From NCBI GenBank assembly GCA_031274565.1, contig JAISPY010000079.1, positions 1-6,630 on the forward strand: 6,630 bases of DNA. Reading direction: 5' to 3'. The stretch comes from Treponema sp. GTDB taxonomy: Bacteria > Spirochaetota > Spirochaetia > Treponematales > Breznakiellaceae. This document shows, one piece after another, positions 1-5,106 of this stretch. How positions within the stretch are numbered: the first letter of the stretch is position 1; the number at the start of each line of letters is the position of its first letter. The notes under the pieces are model-generated. The model was given only the letters and a program-made list of their open reading frames with translations, was not told where the DNA came from and made no database searches. Both the position numbers and the translations under genes were made by a program.

Positions 1-146
1 CGGTTTTCCGCGCTTGTCCATATCGAATTGCCCGGCTGCTTGGACAGCGTTTCCATCGTCCGCGCAAACCGCTTTTCCAGCCTCGCCTCGTTGAAATCCA
101 CATCCGCGAATTCTTCCGCCCTATTGAAACTTTTCTCTCCTGACAT
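1..146 (-). CDS. IS4/Tn5-type transposase, N-terminal 48 residues (runs off the left edge)
   Basis: Read on the minus strand from the ATG at 146-144, the frame stays open to the window edge (48 codons plus two bases). The start is supported by a strong ribosome binding site, GGGAGGG, four bases upstream. The residues around ADVDFNEARLEKRF, then LSKQPGNSI and SAENR, match the pattern of the N-terminal DNA-binding domain of Tn5/IS4 transposases, where a GDxDLGDxRLxKRL-like segment is followed by a P/G-x-SI motif. In that family this domain recognises the element ends, and the DDE catalytic core follows; the core is off the window here. Family assignment rests on this short stretch from memory of the domain, so the subgroup is open. 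I see no frameshift or stop in the visible part. Confidence 0.72.
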   Translation of the reverse strand, partial: MSGEKSFNRAEEFADVDFNEARLEKRFARTMETLSKQPGNSIWTSAEN

Positions 147-171
147 AGTGCCCTCCCAAGCAGTTGTTCAT

Positions 172-191
172 TAATCATAGTTTTTGGGAAA
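172..191 (-). repeat. terminal inverted repeat of the left IS
   Basis: Read inwards on the minus strand it is TTTCCCAAAAACTATGATTA. The same sequence with one A fewer occurs on the plus strand at 6520-6538. The transposase start codon lies 26 bases inside it. The exact terminal base is uncertain because the outer target duplication is not visible. Confidence 0.65.
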
Positions 192-218
192 TACGGAATA
201 TTTATGGGTCAAGTTTAG

Positions 219-422
219 ATCAAGGGGTGTGGGCAGGAACAGGCCGAAAGCAAACAAAACCCCTCATACCAAGCCCGCCGGTGGGTGGTCGAGGCGGCTC
301 ATTCGTGGATAAACCGGTTCCGCAAGATACTGGTCCGGTTTGAAAAGCTGACTGTTTCTTACCTGGGGCTGCTCAGGTTCGCCTGTGCTTTTATCGCTTT
401 CCGTAAGGCCTATGTTATTTAG
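219..422 (+). pseudogene. IS5-family transposase, C-terminal remnant
   Basis: One frame reads without a stop from 219 to the TAG at 420-422. From about 270 it shows the hallmark C-terminal segment of IS5-family transposases: ARRWVVEAAHSWINRFRKILVRFEKL, then a Y-L-x-L-L-R-F-A-C-A-F-I-A stretch. In this family the conserved Glu (the E of RRWVVE) is the last residue of the DDE triad. Everything upstream, including both catalytic Asp residues, is missing: the frame has a TAG at 216-218, and the left IS ends at 191. The remnant cannot encode a working enzyme. The most likely history is an IS5-type element interrupted by the IS4/Tn5-type element on its left. Its 3' end is fused directly to a methyltransferase fragment. 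Confidence 0.8.
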
Positions 423-423
423 A

Positions 424-777
424 CATAAGCTCTTAGTATGTTCCGCATTATCAATTCATCATTTGGAAAATGAGCAAAAAGTAAAATTGTACAATAAAAT
501 TTACAAAATACTGGAGAAAGGTGGTTGTTTAATAAATCTGGATCAATTTATTGGAGAATCAGAATTAATAAATAATTTGTATAATGAATGGAGGTATAAT
601 TATATTGACAATAGTGGAATAACAAAAGAAGAAAAGGCCGTGTGGATAAAAAGAAAAAGTTTGGATAGAGAAAATACTATAAATGATACAATAAAAATAT
701 TAAAAAATACCGGATTTAATAATGTAGAATGTATCTATCGGTTTATGAAATTTGGAGTAATAATAGCAATAAAATAA
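424..777 (+). pseudogene. SAM-dependent methyltransferase, C-terminal fragment
   Basis: This very AT-rich reading frame ends at TAA 775-777. It holds about 115 residues resembling the C-terminal half of class I SAM-dependent methyltransferases of the small-molecule (UbiE-like) type. Visible are the motif-IV region LVCSALSIHHL, then LYNKIYKILEKGGCLINLDQF, which matches the usual LKPGG turn and following strand, and an NTGF..VECIYRF segment near the end. The N-terminal half with the glycine-rich SAM-binding loop is absent. Upstream, the frame runs into the IS5 remnant in a different phase, so ATGs at 385 and 412 lie inside IS sequence and lack a credible ribosome binding site. I read it as a broken gene whose 5' half was lost at the IS junction near 423-430. 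The substrate is unknown. The composition, unlike the cys/che block, suggests a foreign origin. Confidence 0.72.
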
Positions 778-1017
778 AAAACGGAGGTACTGCGCCTAAC
801 AGGTCTGTTAACGTTTCGGGCCTAAAGGCTTACCTAGGCGGTTGGCGGAAATCTACCCGATGCTCAAAAAGGCGAATAACTAGTACGGATGGGAGCCTGA
901 GAAACACAAGGCAAAGTATAGAAACGAATAAAAAGCTTGTAAGCGGTGAGCATAGTGCTGAAATTCTTGCAAAAACCCGGACGTTTCTTTTTTGTGTTTC
1001 CATAGGTTGGGAGACCA
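778..1017. other. gene-less stretch between methyltransferase fragment and cysN
   Basis: No convincing protein is seen here: open frames on both strands lack a start with ribosome binding site and recognisable motifs. The first 70 bases hold an attC-like inverted-repeat site (793-847). The part from about 848 to 985 is rich in purine runs and short complementary segments; for example CTCAAAAAGGC at 863-873 can partly pair with GCCTGAG at 895-901. This looks more like structured RNA or element debris than coding sequence. On the minus strand, directly after the cysN stop, I see no hairpin followed by a T run, so the end of the cys transcript is not marked. Confidence 0.4.
793..847. repeat. attC-like imperfect inverted repeat
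   Basis: Fifteen bases after the methyltransferase stop, CGCCTAAC (793-800) faces GTTGGCG (841-847), and AGGT (801-804) faces ACCT (832-835), with AGGCG left unpaired on the right arm. The left core GCCTAAC fits the integron RYYYAAC consensus. The right core GTTGGCG departs from GTTRRRY at its last two positions. A nested TAACAG/CTGTTA pair (797-810) offers a competing small hairpin. The position right after an orphan gene is where an integron cassette carries its attC, but no integrase or second cassette is visible. This is a suggestion only. Confidence 0.25.
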
Positions 1018-2367
1018 TTAAAACCGGTGAGGAAAATAGCGATGTAATAAGGTGAATAGCTCTTCCTCAAAACCAGCGGGCAGTTCCTGCGTTTTTTGCG
1101 ATTCCTCTACTGCTTCAAGGATAATACCGCCTCCTACCGCATTGTATGCATCGACGATAACAAATCGTCCCAGGGACGGGTTATCGTAGAAGGCGGATAC
1201 GCTGATGGGCCGGGAAAGCCGCAGGGTAACACTGCCGCAATCATGCCGCCGCAGCTCGGTATAATCCCCATCCCGGTCTCCCAAAAACCGCTCTATCCGT
1301 TCAAGTCGGGCGTCAACCTTGACGCTTCCCAGCTTAAACAGGTACAGCTTATTAAAGGTCAAAGGGTTTCCCCCAAGCCATATCAGGTTGGCCTTGATTT
1401 TCGCGCTGACCCGGACCGGGGCCTGTTCGTCGGTCCGCACCATCACTTCCCCGCGTTTCACGTAGATTGCTTCTTCCAGGGTGAAGCCGCTTGCTTCGTT
1501 GGTTTTGGCGGCGGTTTTGGGCGGGGCATTCCAGACTTCAATGGTTTTAATATGGGCGGTCTTACGGGAGGGTAAAAAGCGCACCTCATCCCCGACCCTC
1601 ACCTCGCCGCTGACCACGGTCCCCGCATAGATCCGGCGTTCATCGTTAGCATCACTGAAACGGTACACCCCCTGTACGGGCATGGCAAAAAACGCATGTT
1701 CATTGGAAGGGGGATTATGAAAACTATCCAGGACCTCCAGAACCGTTTTCCCCGTATACCAGTGCATCTCCGGGGCCTTGGAGGTGATGTTCTTTCCCTC
1801 CCGAGCGCTGATGGGCACAAAGGCAAGGGGCGTCACCTGGAGGTCCGCAAGATATGCCCCATATTCCCGCGCTATGGCGGTAAAAACCTGTTCGTCATAG
1901 TTGAAAACATCCAGTTTATTCACCGCCACCAGGACCTGGGAAATCCCCAGCAGCGAGAGCAAGAGGCCGTGGCGCCGGGAATTTTCCGCAACCCCCTCCA
2001 CCGCATCGATCACTAGCACCGCGGCAACCGCCCGGGACGCACCGCTGAGCATGTTCCGCAAAAATTCAATATGCCCCGGGGCATCAATGATGATGTATTC
2101 CCGCAGCCTGCTCTTGAAGAATATCCGCGCGCTGTCTATGGTAATGCCCTGTTTCTGCTCGTCGTCCAAGGCGTCCAGCAAAAAAGCGTATTCAAAGACC
2201 CGGCCGTTTTTTTTACAGGAATCCTGCACGGCCTGGAGTTTACCCTCCGGGAGCGAGCCGGTATCGGTCAGGAGTCGTCCCACCAGGGTACTCTTCCCGT
2301 GATCCACATGACCGGTGATGACGATGTTCATCCGATCCAGGGGAGTATCCGCCTGTTCTTTAGCCAT
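1018..2367 (-). CDS. cysN: sulfate adenylyltransferase subunit 1 (GTPase subunit)
   Basis: This 449-residue protein is the regulatory GTPase of the two-subunit ATP sulfurylase. GTP hydrolysis by CysN drives the unfavourable formation of APS from sulfate and ATP by CysD in the cytoplasm. All GTPase motifs are present: P-loop GHVDHGKST (19-27), switch I GITID (74-78), DAPGH (95-99), NKLD (150-153) and SAREG (187-191). EF-Tu-like beta-barrel domains II and III follow (about 215-430). The P-loop is EF-Tu-like rather than the GSVDDGKST type of Escherichia coli CysN. The protein is slightly shorter than the enterobacterial one (about 475 residues) and has no C-terminal APS-kinase domain of the NodQ type. 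The ATG overlaps the cysD stop by one base (TAATG), so translation is probably coupled. It is the last gene of the cysH-cysD-cysN operon. Confidence 0.95.
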   Translation of the reverse strand: MAKEQADTPLDRMNIVITGHVDHGKSTLVGRLLTDTGSLPEGKLQAVQDSCKKNGRVFEYAFLLDALDDEQKQGITIDSARIFFKSRLREYIIIDAPGHIEFLRNMLSGASRAVAAVLVIDAVEGVAENSRRHGLLLSLLGISQVLVAVNKLDVFNYDEQVFTAIAREYGAYLADLQVTPLAFVPISAREGKNITSKAPEMHWYTGKTVLEVLDSFHNPPSNEHAFFAMPVQGVYRFSDANDERRIYAGTVVSGEVRVGDEVRFLPSRKTAHIKTIEVWNAPPKTAAKTNEASGFTLEEAIYVKRGEVMVRTDEQAPVRVSAKIKANLIWLGGNPLTFNKLYLFKLGSVKVDARLERIERFLGDRDGDYTELRRHDCGSVTLRLSRPISVSAFYDNPSLGRFVIVDAYNAVGGGIILEAVEESQKTQELPAGFEEELFTLLHRYFPHRF

Positions 2368-3245
2368 TACATGTATCCTGCTTTGCGGAGGGTTTCCAGG
2401 GTGCCGCCGCCGTCCAGGTCCTGGGCCCGGCCTGAACGCTCCGAGATATTTCTGAATTTGCCGCTCAAAAGTTCCGCGATGATTTCCCGGGGGTTTCGCG
2501 CCGGGGACTCAACCGGGTTGGTACAGGGATAACAGCCCAAGGAACGGTACCGTTTATTATCCCCTTGATTGTAATAGAGGGGGATGGTGGGGATCTGTTC
2601 CCGGTCAATGTATTCCCAGATGTTAAGTTCGGTCCATTCCAGGAGGGGATGGACCCGGACATGGGTTTTCGGCGCGAATTCGGTTTTATACAAGTTCCAC
2701 AGTTCTGGCGGCTGGGTACTGGCGTCCCATTCGCTCTGCTCATCCCGGGCGGAAAAGACCCGCTCCTTTGAACGGCTGCCCTCCTCGTCGCTGCGGACCC
2801 CCACAATCACCGCATGGTACGGCTCGGCGCGTTCCACCTCCTCCCAGGTATCCTGGTTTGGATCATAGACCCGTCTGCTCCCAGTGCCGTCCAAGGTCTC
2901 TTTTAACGGAAGGGTCTTCAGTTCCCCGCAGCAGGCTATCCGATCAAGTCCATCGGGAAAGGTACGTTTCTCCGCCAATGCCCGCTTGTTTTGCCCCACC
3001 ACCAGTCTGAGGTGCAGGTCCTTCGCAAGCCGGTCCCGGTAGGCGATCATTTCAGGGATCTTATAGTTCGTGTCGATATGGATAAGCTCAAAGGGAACAT
3101 GCCCGAAAAAGGCCTTTTTCGCGAGCCACAGCAGGACCGTACTATCCTTACCAATAGACCAGAGCATCCCGATGTTCTTAAAAGACGTATAGGCTTCCCG
3201 AATGATAAAGATACTTTGGGATTCCAGCATATCCAGCTTATTCAT
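2367..3245 (-). CDS. cysD: sulfate adenylyltransferase subunit 2 (catalytic subunit)
   Basis: This 292-residue N-type ATP pyrophosphatase forms APS and pyrophosphate from ATP and sulfate, together with CysN. The PP-loop is SIGKDST (30-36), followed by HIDTNYK (56-62), the characteristic VGVRSDEEGSRSKER block (148-162), HPLLEWTELNIWEYI (199-213) and a C-terminus, GGGTLETLRKAGYM, typical of CysD. Length is close to the E. coli protein (302). Two features are unusual relative to that enzyme: a CC pair at 105-106 with a CxxC at 238-241 (GCYPCT, where E. coli has GCWPLT), and an extra-looking stretch at about 120-142 before the DEE motif. The start codon has a G-rich Shine-Dalgarno only three bases away and is overlapped by the stop of a seven-codon upstream frame. 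The gene lies 36 bases after cysH. Confidence 0.95.
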   Translation of the reverse strand: MNKLDMLESQSIFIIREAYTSFKNIGMLWSIGKDSTVLLWLAKKAFFGHVPFELIHIDTNYKIPEMIAYRDRLAKDLHLRLVVGQNKRALAEKRTFPDGLDRIACCGELKTLPLKETLDGTGSRRVYDPNQDTWEEVERAEPYHAVIVGVRSDEEGSRSKERVFSARDEQSEWDASTQPPELWNLYKTEFAPKTHVRVHPLLEWTELNIWEYIDREQIPTIPLYYNQGDNKRYRSLGCYPCTNPVESPARNPREIIAELLSGKFRNISERSGRAQDLDGGGTLETLRKAGYM

Positions 3246-3265
3246 GTTCCCCCGAGTTCCCTCAT
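3242..3265 (-). promoter_or_regulatory. seven-codon upstream frame and reiterated GGAA leader before cysD
   Basis: In the cysH-cysD gap a tiny frame (MRELGGT, then TGA) begins at an ATG with a well-placed AAGGAA five bases upstream. Its TGA overlaps the cysD ATG (ATGA arrangement). The whole gap repeats purine-rich AGGAA/GGGAA motifs. This could load ribosomes that restart at cysD, or it may be chance in a purine-rich linker. Nothing suggests a functional peptide. Confidence 0.35.
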
Positions 3266-3281
3266 TTTTTCCTTCGTTTCC

Positions 3282-3944
3282 TTAGTTGTTCCTTACATGG
3301 AGTCCACATTCTTTATGTTCAGGGTTTTCCCACCACCAGCGCCCTGCCCGGATATCCTCCCCTTCCTTAACCGCCCTGGTGCAGGGCGCGCAGCCGATGC
3401 TCTTGAAGCCCGCCGCATAACGGGGGTGCAGGGGAAGGCCGTGCCGCTGAATATACGCAGTCAGGTCCGCTTCACTCCAGGAAACCAGGGGGTTTATCTT
3501 CATAAGCTGATGCTGCTCATCATACTCCAGGATCTGCAATCCGCTCCGGGTAACGGATTGGGCTGCCCTAAGCCCCGTTATCCAGGCGCTTTTTCCTTGC
3601 AGGGCCTGGGAGAGGGGCGCGACTTTTCGGACATGGCAGCAATAGTGGCGATCTTCCAGGCTGCCCCGCATACCCCATTCGCCCAGTTTTTTCTCTAAGT
3701 CTTGAACCGCCTCAGGGTCAGGATAATACCGTTTGATGGGGACCTGAAAAAAGGCTTCCACGGTTTCGTGATAGCCCGGGGTCTCCGGAAACAGTTTGAG
3801 GGTATCCAAGGTAAACACTTCCAGGGATTCCGCCCCGCAGTGGAGCGCAAGCTGTAATGCCACCACATCTTCCGCCTGATAACTGAAAGCCAGGGCAACA
3901 GGGCCTTTGATCCTATCCAAGATACGGGGTAAATACATTTCCAT
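3282..3944 (-). CDS. cysH: assimilatory APS reductase (CysH family, iron-sulfur type)
   Basis: This 220-residue cytoplasmic enzyme belongs to the CysH family, which reduces APS or PAPS to sulfite with thioredoxin-type electrons. The N-terminus has the family's nucleotide-binding fold (FSYQAEDVV 20-28, TLDTLKLFPET 45-55). The cysteine set C102-C103 and C185-C188 is the [4Fe-4S] ligand pattern (CC...CxxC) of APS-specific reductases and plant-type enzymes; PAPS reductases such as E. coli CysH lack it. The catalytic cysteine is C213 in the ECGLH motif near the C-terminus. ITGLRAAQSVTRS (122-134) is the substrate-binding loop. I therefore infer APS as substrate, which fits the absence of cysC. The ATG at 3944 has an AGGA-type ribosome binding site about seven bases upstream. 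It is the first gene of the operon and follows a structured leader. Confidence 0.93.
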   Translation of the reverse strand: MEMYLPRILDRIKGPVALAFSYQAEDVVALQLALHCGAESLEVFTLDTLKLFPETPGYHETVEAFFQVPIKRYYPDPEAVQDLEKKLGEWGMRGSLEDRHYCCHVRKVAPLSQALQGKSAWITGLRAAQSVTRSGLQILEYDEQHQLMKINPLVSWSEADLTAYIQRHGLPLHPRYAAGFKSIGCAPCTRAVKEGEDIRAGRWWWENPEHKECGLHVRNN

Positions 3945-3962
3945 ACGCTATCCTATCCATCA

Positions 3963-4022
3963 CGGTACGGGAGTCAGCGGTCTCAAGCCGGATTTTCCCC
4001 CATCCGGTCGCTGCCCATACCG
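3963..4022 (-). promoter_or_regulatory. long hairpin in the cysH leader (candidate regulatory RNA)
   Basis: On the minus strand the predicted leader folds into one extended stem-loop. The outer arm CGGTATGGGCAGCG (4022-4009) pairs with CGCTGACTCCCGTACCG (3979-3963). That is 14 pairs including one G-T, with a three-base bulge ACT. Inside it, CCGGAT (4007-4002) and ATCCGG (3993-3988) close an eight-base loop GGGGGAAA; the single base A4008 faces the linker CTTGAGAC (3987-3980). No T run follows, so it is not a classical terminator. It starts within about eight bases of the predicted transcription start and ends about 18 bases before the cysH ATG, next to the ribosome binding site. I do not recognise it as SAM-I, cobalamin (no B12 box) or another known class. 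Confidence 0.5.
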
Positions 4023-4035
4023 GGTATTCCCAGTA

Positions 4036-4064
4036 ATTATATCGATTTTATTAAATATAACCAA
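4036..4064 (-). promoter_or_regulatory. sigma70-like promoter for cysH-cysD-cysN
   Basis: The minus strand has a perfect -10 box TATAAT (4041-4036) and a -35 TTGGTT (4064-4059), separated by exactly 17 bases in an AT-rich spacer. The expected start is a G at about 4029-4031, giving a leader of roughly 85 bases that contains the long hairpin. The -35 matches the consensus at only three positions, so an activator may be needed. Confidence 0.6.
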
Positions 4065-4197
4065 TCCTGCATGGTAAGACAAGCGGCCCTGCACCGAGCC
4101 CCAGGGCAATCATCCTAAGGATTTAGGCATTACCGTACACCCTATCTGCGGTGCAGTATTTCCTTATTCTGCCATGAATTCAATTAAGTAAGTACGG
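4065..4197. other. cysH-cheR divergent region with nested inverted repeats
   Basis: No gene is seen here. CTGCACCG (4089-4096) and CGGTGCAG (4149-4156) are a perfect 8-base inverted pair. GCCCTG/CAGGGC (4086-4091, 4102-4107) overlaps the left arm and would compete with it. ATCCT-A-AGGAT lies between them (4113-4122, approximate). These could be operator arms or alternative RNA folds, or remnants of an element. The stretch lies upstream of both predicted divergent promoters. Confidence 0.35.
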
Positions 4198-4215
4198 TTG
4201 CCTTATTCCGAGCCA

Positions 4216-4244
4216 TTGACACGCTATCCTACATTTCTTAGTAT
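4216..4244 (+). promoter_or_regulatory. sigma70-like promoter for cheR-cheB
   Basis: A perfect -35 TTGACA (4216-4221) and a -10 TAGTAT (4239-4244, four of six) are separated by exactly 17 bases. The expected transcription start is about 4250-4252, which is the cheR ATG itself. Confidence 0.6.
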
Positions 4245-4251
4245 TCAAACC

Positions 4252-5073
4252 ATGGTAGAAGCTGTTTTCTTCACCGATACTGATTTTGAGCGGTATCGAA
4301 GCCTCATCTATGATGAAAGTGGTATTAATTTTACCCTAACTAACCGTTCTATCTTAGAAAGCAGGCTCAAAGAACGGCTCAGAGGCAAAGGGTTAGATTC
4401 AGCCCAGTCCTATTTTACGATGATTACCCGGGACAAGGAAGAACTTAAGAATTTTCTTGATTCCGTTACCACGAATCTCACCCGGTTCTTTCGTAATCAG
4501 GCCCAATTTGATACCTTAGAAAAGTATGTAGTTCCTGAACTGCTTAAAATAAAGAAAAATACCGGCAATACGGTCTTGAAAATTTGGAGCGCCGGCTGTT
4601 CCACCGGCGAAGAACCCTATAGTATTGCTATGCTTATGAGCGATATCCTACCCCATCCCTGGAAATATGAAATCGTGGCCAGTGATATAAGTCTAAAATG
4701 CCTGCTGAACGGGAAAGAGGGCTTTTATGCGGAAAACCGTATGGAGGGGATCCCCGCTGCCTATCTGCACAAGTATTTTGATAGGATCACCGGAGGGTAT
4801 AAGGTTAAACCGGAGATCATGGCGAGAATCCGGTTTGACTATCACAATCTGAAGCATGATTCAGGCTTGAGAAATCTGGATATTGTGTTTTGCCGGAATG
4901 TGATCATCTATTTTGACGAAGCTGCACAGACGGGGGTTATGAAACGGTTCTGGGATTCTATGTCCTCCAAGTCTTTTTTGTTTATTGGCCATTCCGAGTC
5001 CCTATTTGGGATGGATACCCAATTTGAGTTTGTAAAGACCCCGTGGGCTACCTTGTATAAAAAATTTATTTAG
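4252..5073 (+). CDS. cheR: chemotaxis protein methyltransferase CheR
   Basis: CheR transfers methyl groups from S-adenosylmethionine to glutamates of membrane chemoreceptors, raising kinase activity during adaptation. From the ATG at 4252 the protein has 273 residues, normal for the family. An N-terminal helical domain (about 8-75) carries the basic segment NRSILESRLKERLR. Next come TNLTRFFRN (74-82), the SAM-binding WSAGCSTGEEPYSIA (112-126), the acidic ASDIS (143-147), CRNVIIYFD (214-222) and GHSESL (246-251). I prefer the ATG at 4252 over upstream in-frame TTG codons at 4198 and 4216. The family's conserved region begins just after the ATG, and the 4216 TTG is part of a TTGACA promoter box. 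No Shine-Dalgarno precedes any of these starts. The stop lies 33 bases before cheB, so the two form an operon. Confidence 0.95.
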   Translation: MVEAVFFTDTDFERYRSLIYDESGINFTLTNRSILESRLKERLRGKGLDSAQSYFTMITRDKEELKNFLDSVTTNLTRFFRNQAQFDTLEKYVVPELLKIKKNTGNTVLKIWSAGCSTGEEPYSIAMLMSDILPHPWKYEIVASDISLKCLLNGKEGFYAENRMEGIPAAYLHKYFDRITGGYKVKPEIMARIRFDYHNLKHDSGLRNLDIVFCRNVIIYFDEAAQTGVMKRFWDSMSSKSFLFIGHSESLFGMDTQFEFVKTPWATLYKKFI

Positions 5074-5106
5074 TTTTGAAAACACCGGGAAGGGAGAAGA
5101 TGGATC

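Larger units (their letters stand above)
1..191 (-). mobile_element. end of an IS4/Tn5-type insertion sequence (partial)
   Basis: The window opens inside an insertion sequence whose outer right end I place at about 191. The evidence is the start of a Tn5-like transposase on the minus strand plus a terminal sequence (172-191) that recurs in the opposite sense at 6520-6538. Read inwards from the end, a TATGAT hexamer (minus strand, 174-179) inside the terminal repeat could act as the -10 box for the transposase, as is common in compact insertion sequences. The other end of the element lies outside the window, so its length and target duplication cannot be read. Confidence 0.7.

Noticed and set aside
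830..1018. Minus-strand frames of 62 and 68 residues downstream of cysN
   Set aside because: One starts exactly at the cysN stop region without a ribosome site, and neither has a recognisable motif. They are probably chance frames in a non-coding stretch.
729..1055. 108-residue plus-strand frame after the methyltransferase fragment
   Set aside because: Its start lies inside the methyltransferase reading with no ribosome site, the sequence is low in hydrophobic core pattern, and it runs into the 3' end of cysN on the other strand.
1096..1575. 159-residue open frame on the plus strand, and others antisense to cysN (1696-2016, 1901-2302, 2071-2532)
   Set aside because: They lie wholly opposite cysN and cysD, have no recognisable motifs or ribosome sites, and are explained by the GC-rich codon pattern of the real genes.
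2991..3698. 235-residue plus-strand frame across cysD and cysH
   Set aside because: It is antisense to two clear genes, bridges their intergenic gap, and its translation resembles nothing. It is a shadow frame.
3963..4022. Cobalamin or SAM riboswitch upstream of cysH
   Set aside because: The GAAAATCCGG-like piece recalls cobalamin riboswitches, but the B12 box and the usual length are missing, and the SAM-I core motifs are absent.
4198..4251. Longer CheR starting at TTG 4198 (291 residues)
   Set aside because: There is no Shine-Dalgarno, the extra 18 residues do not resemble the family, and the predicted promoter lies downstream of that codon.
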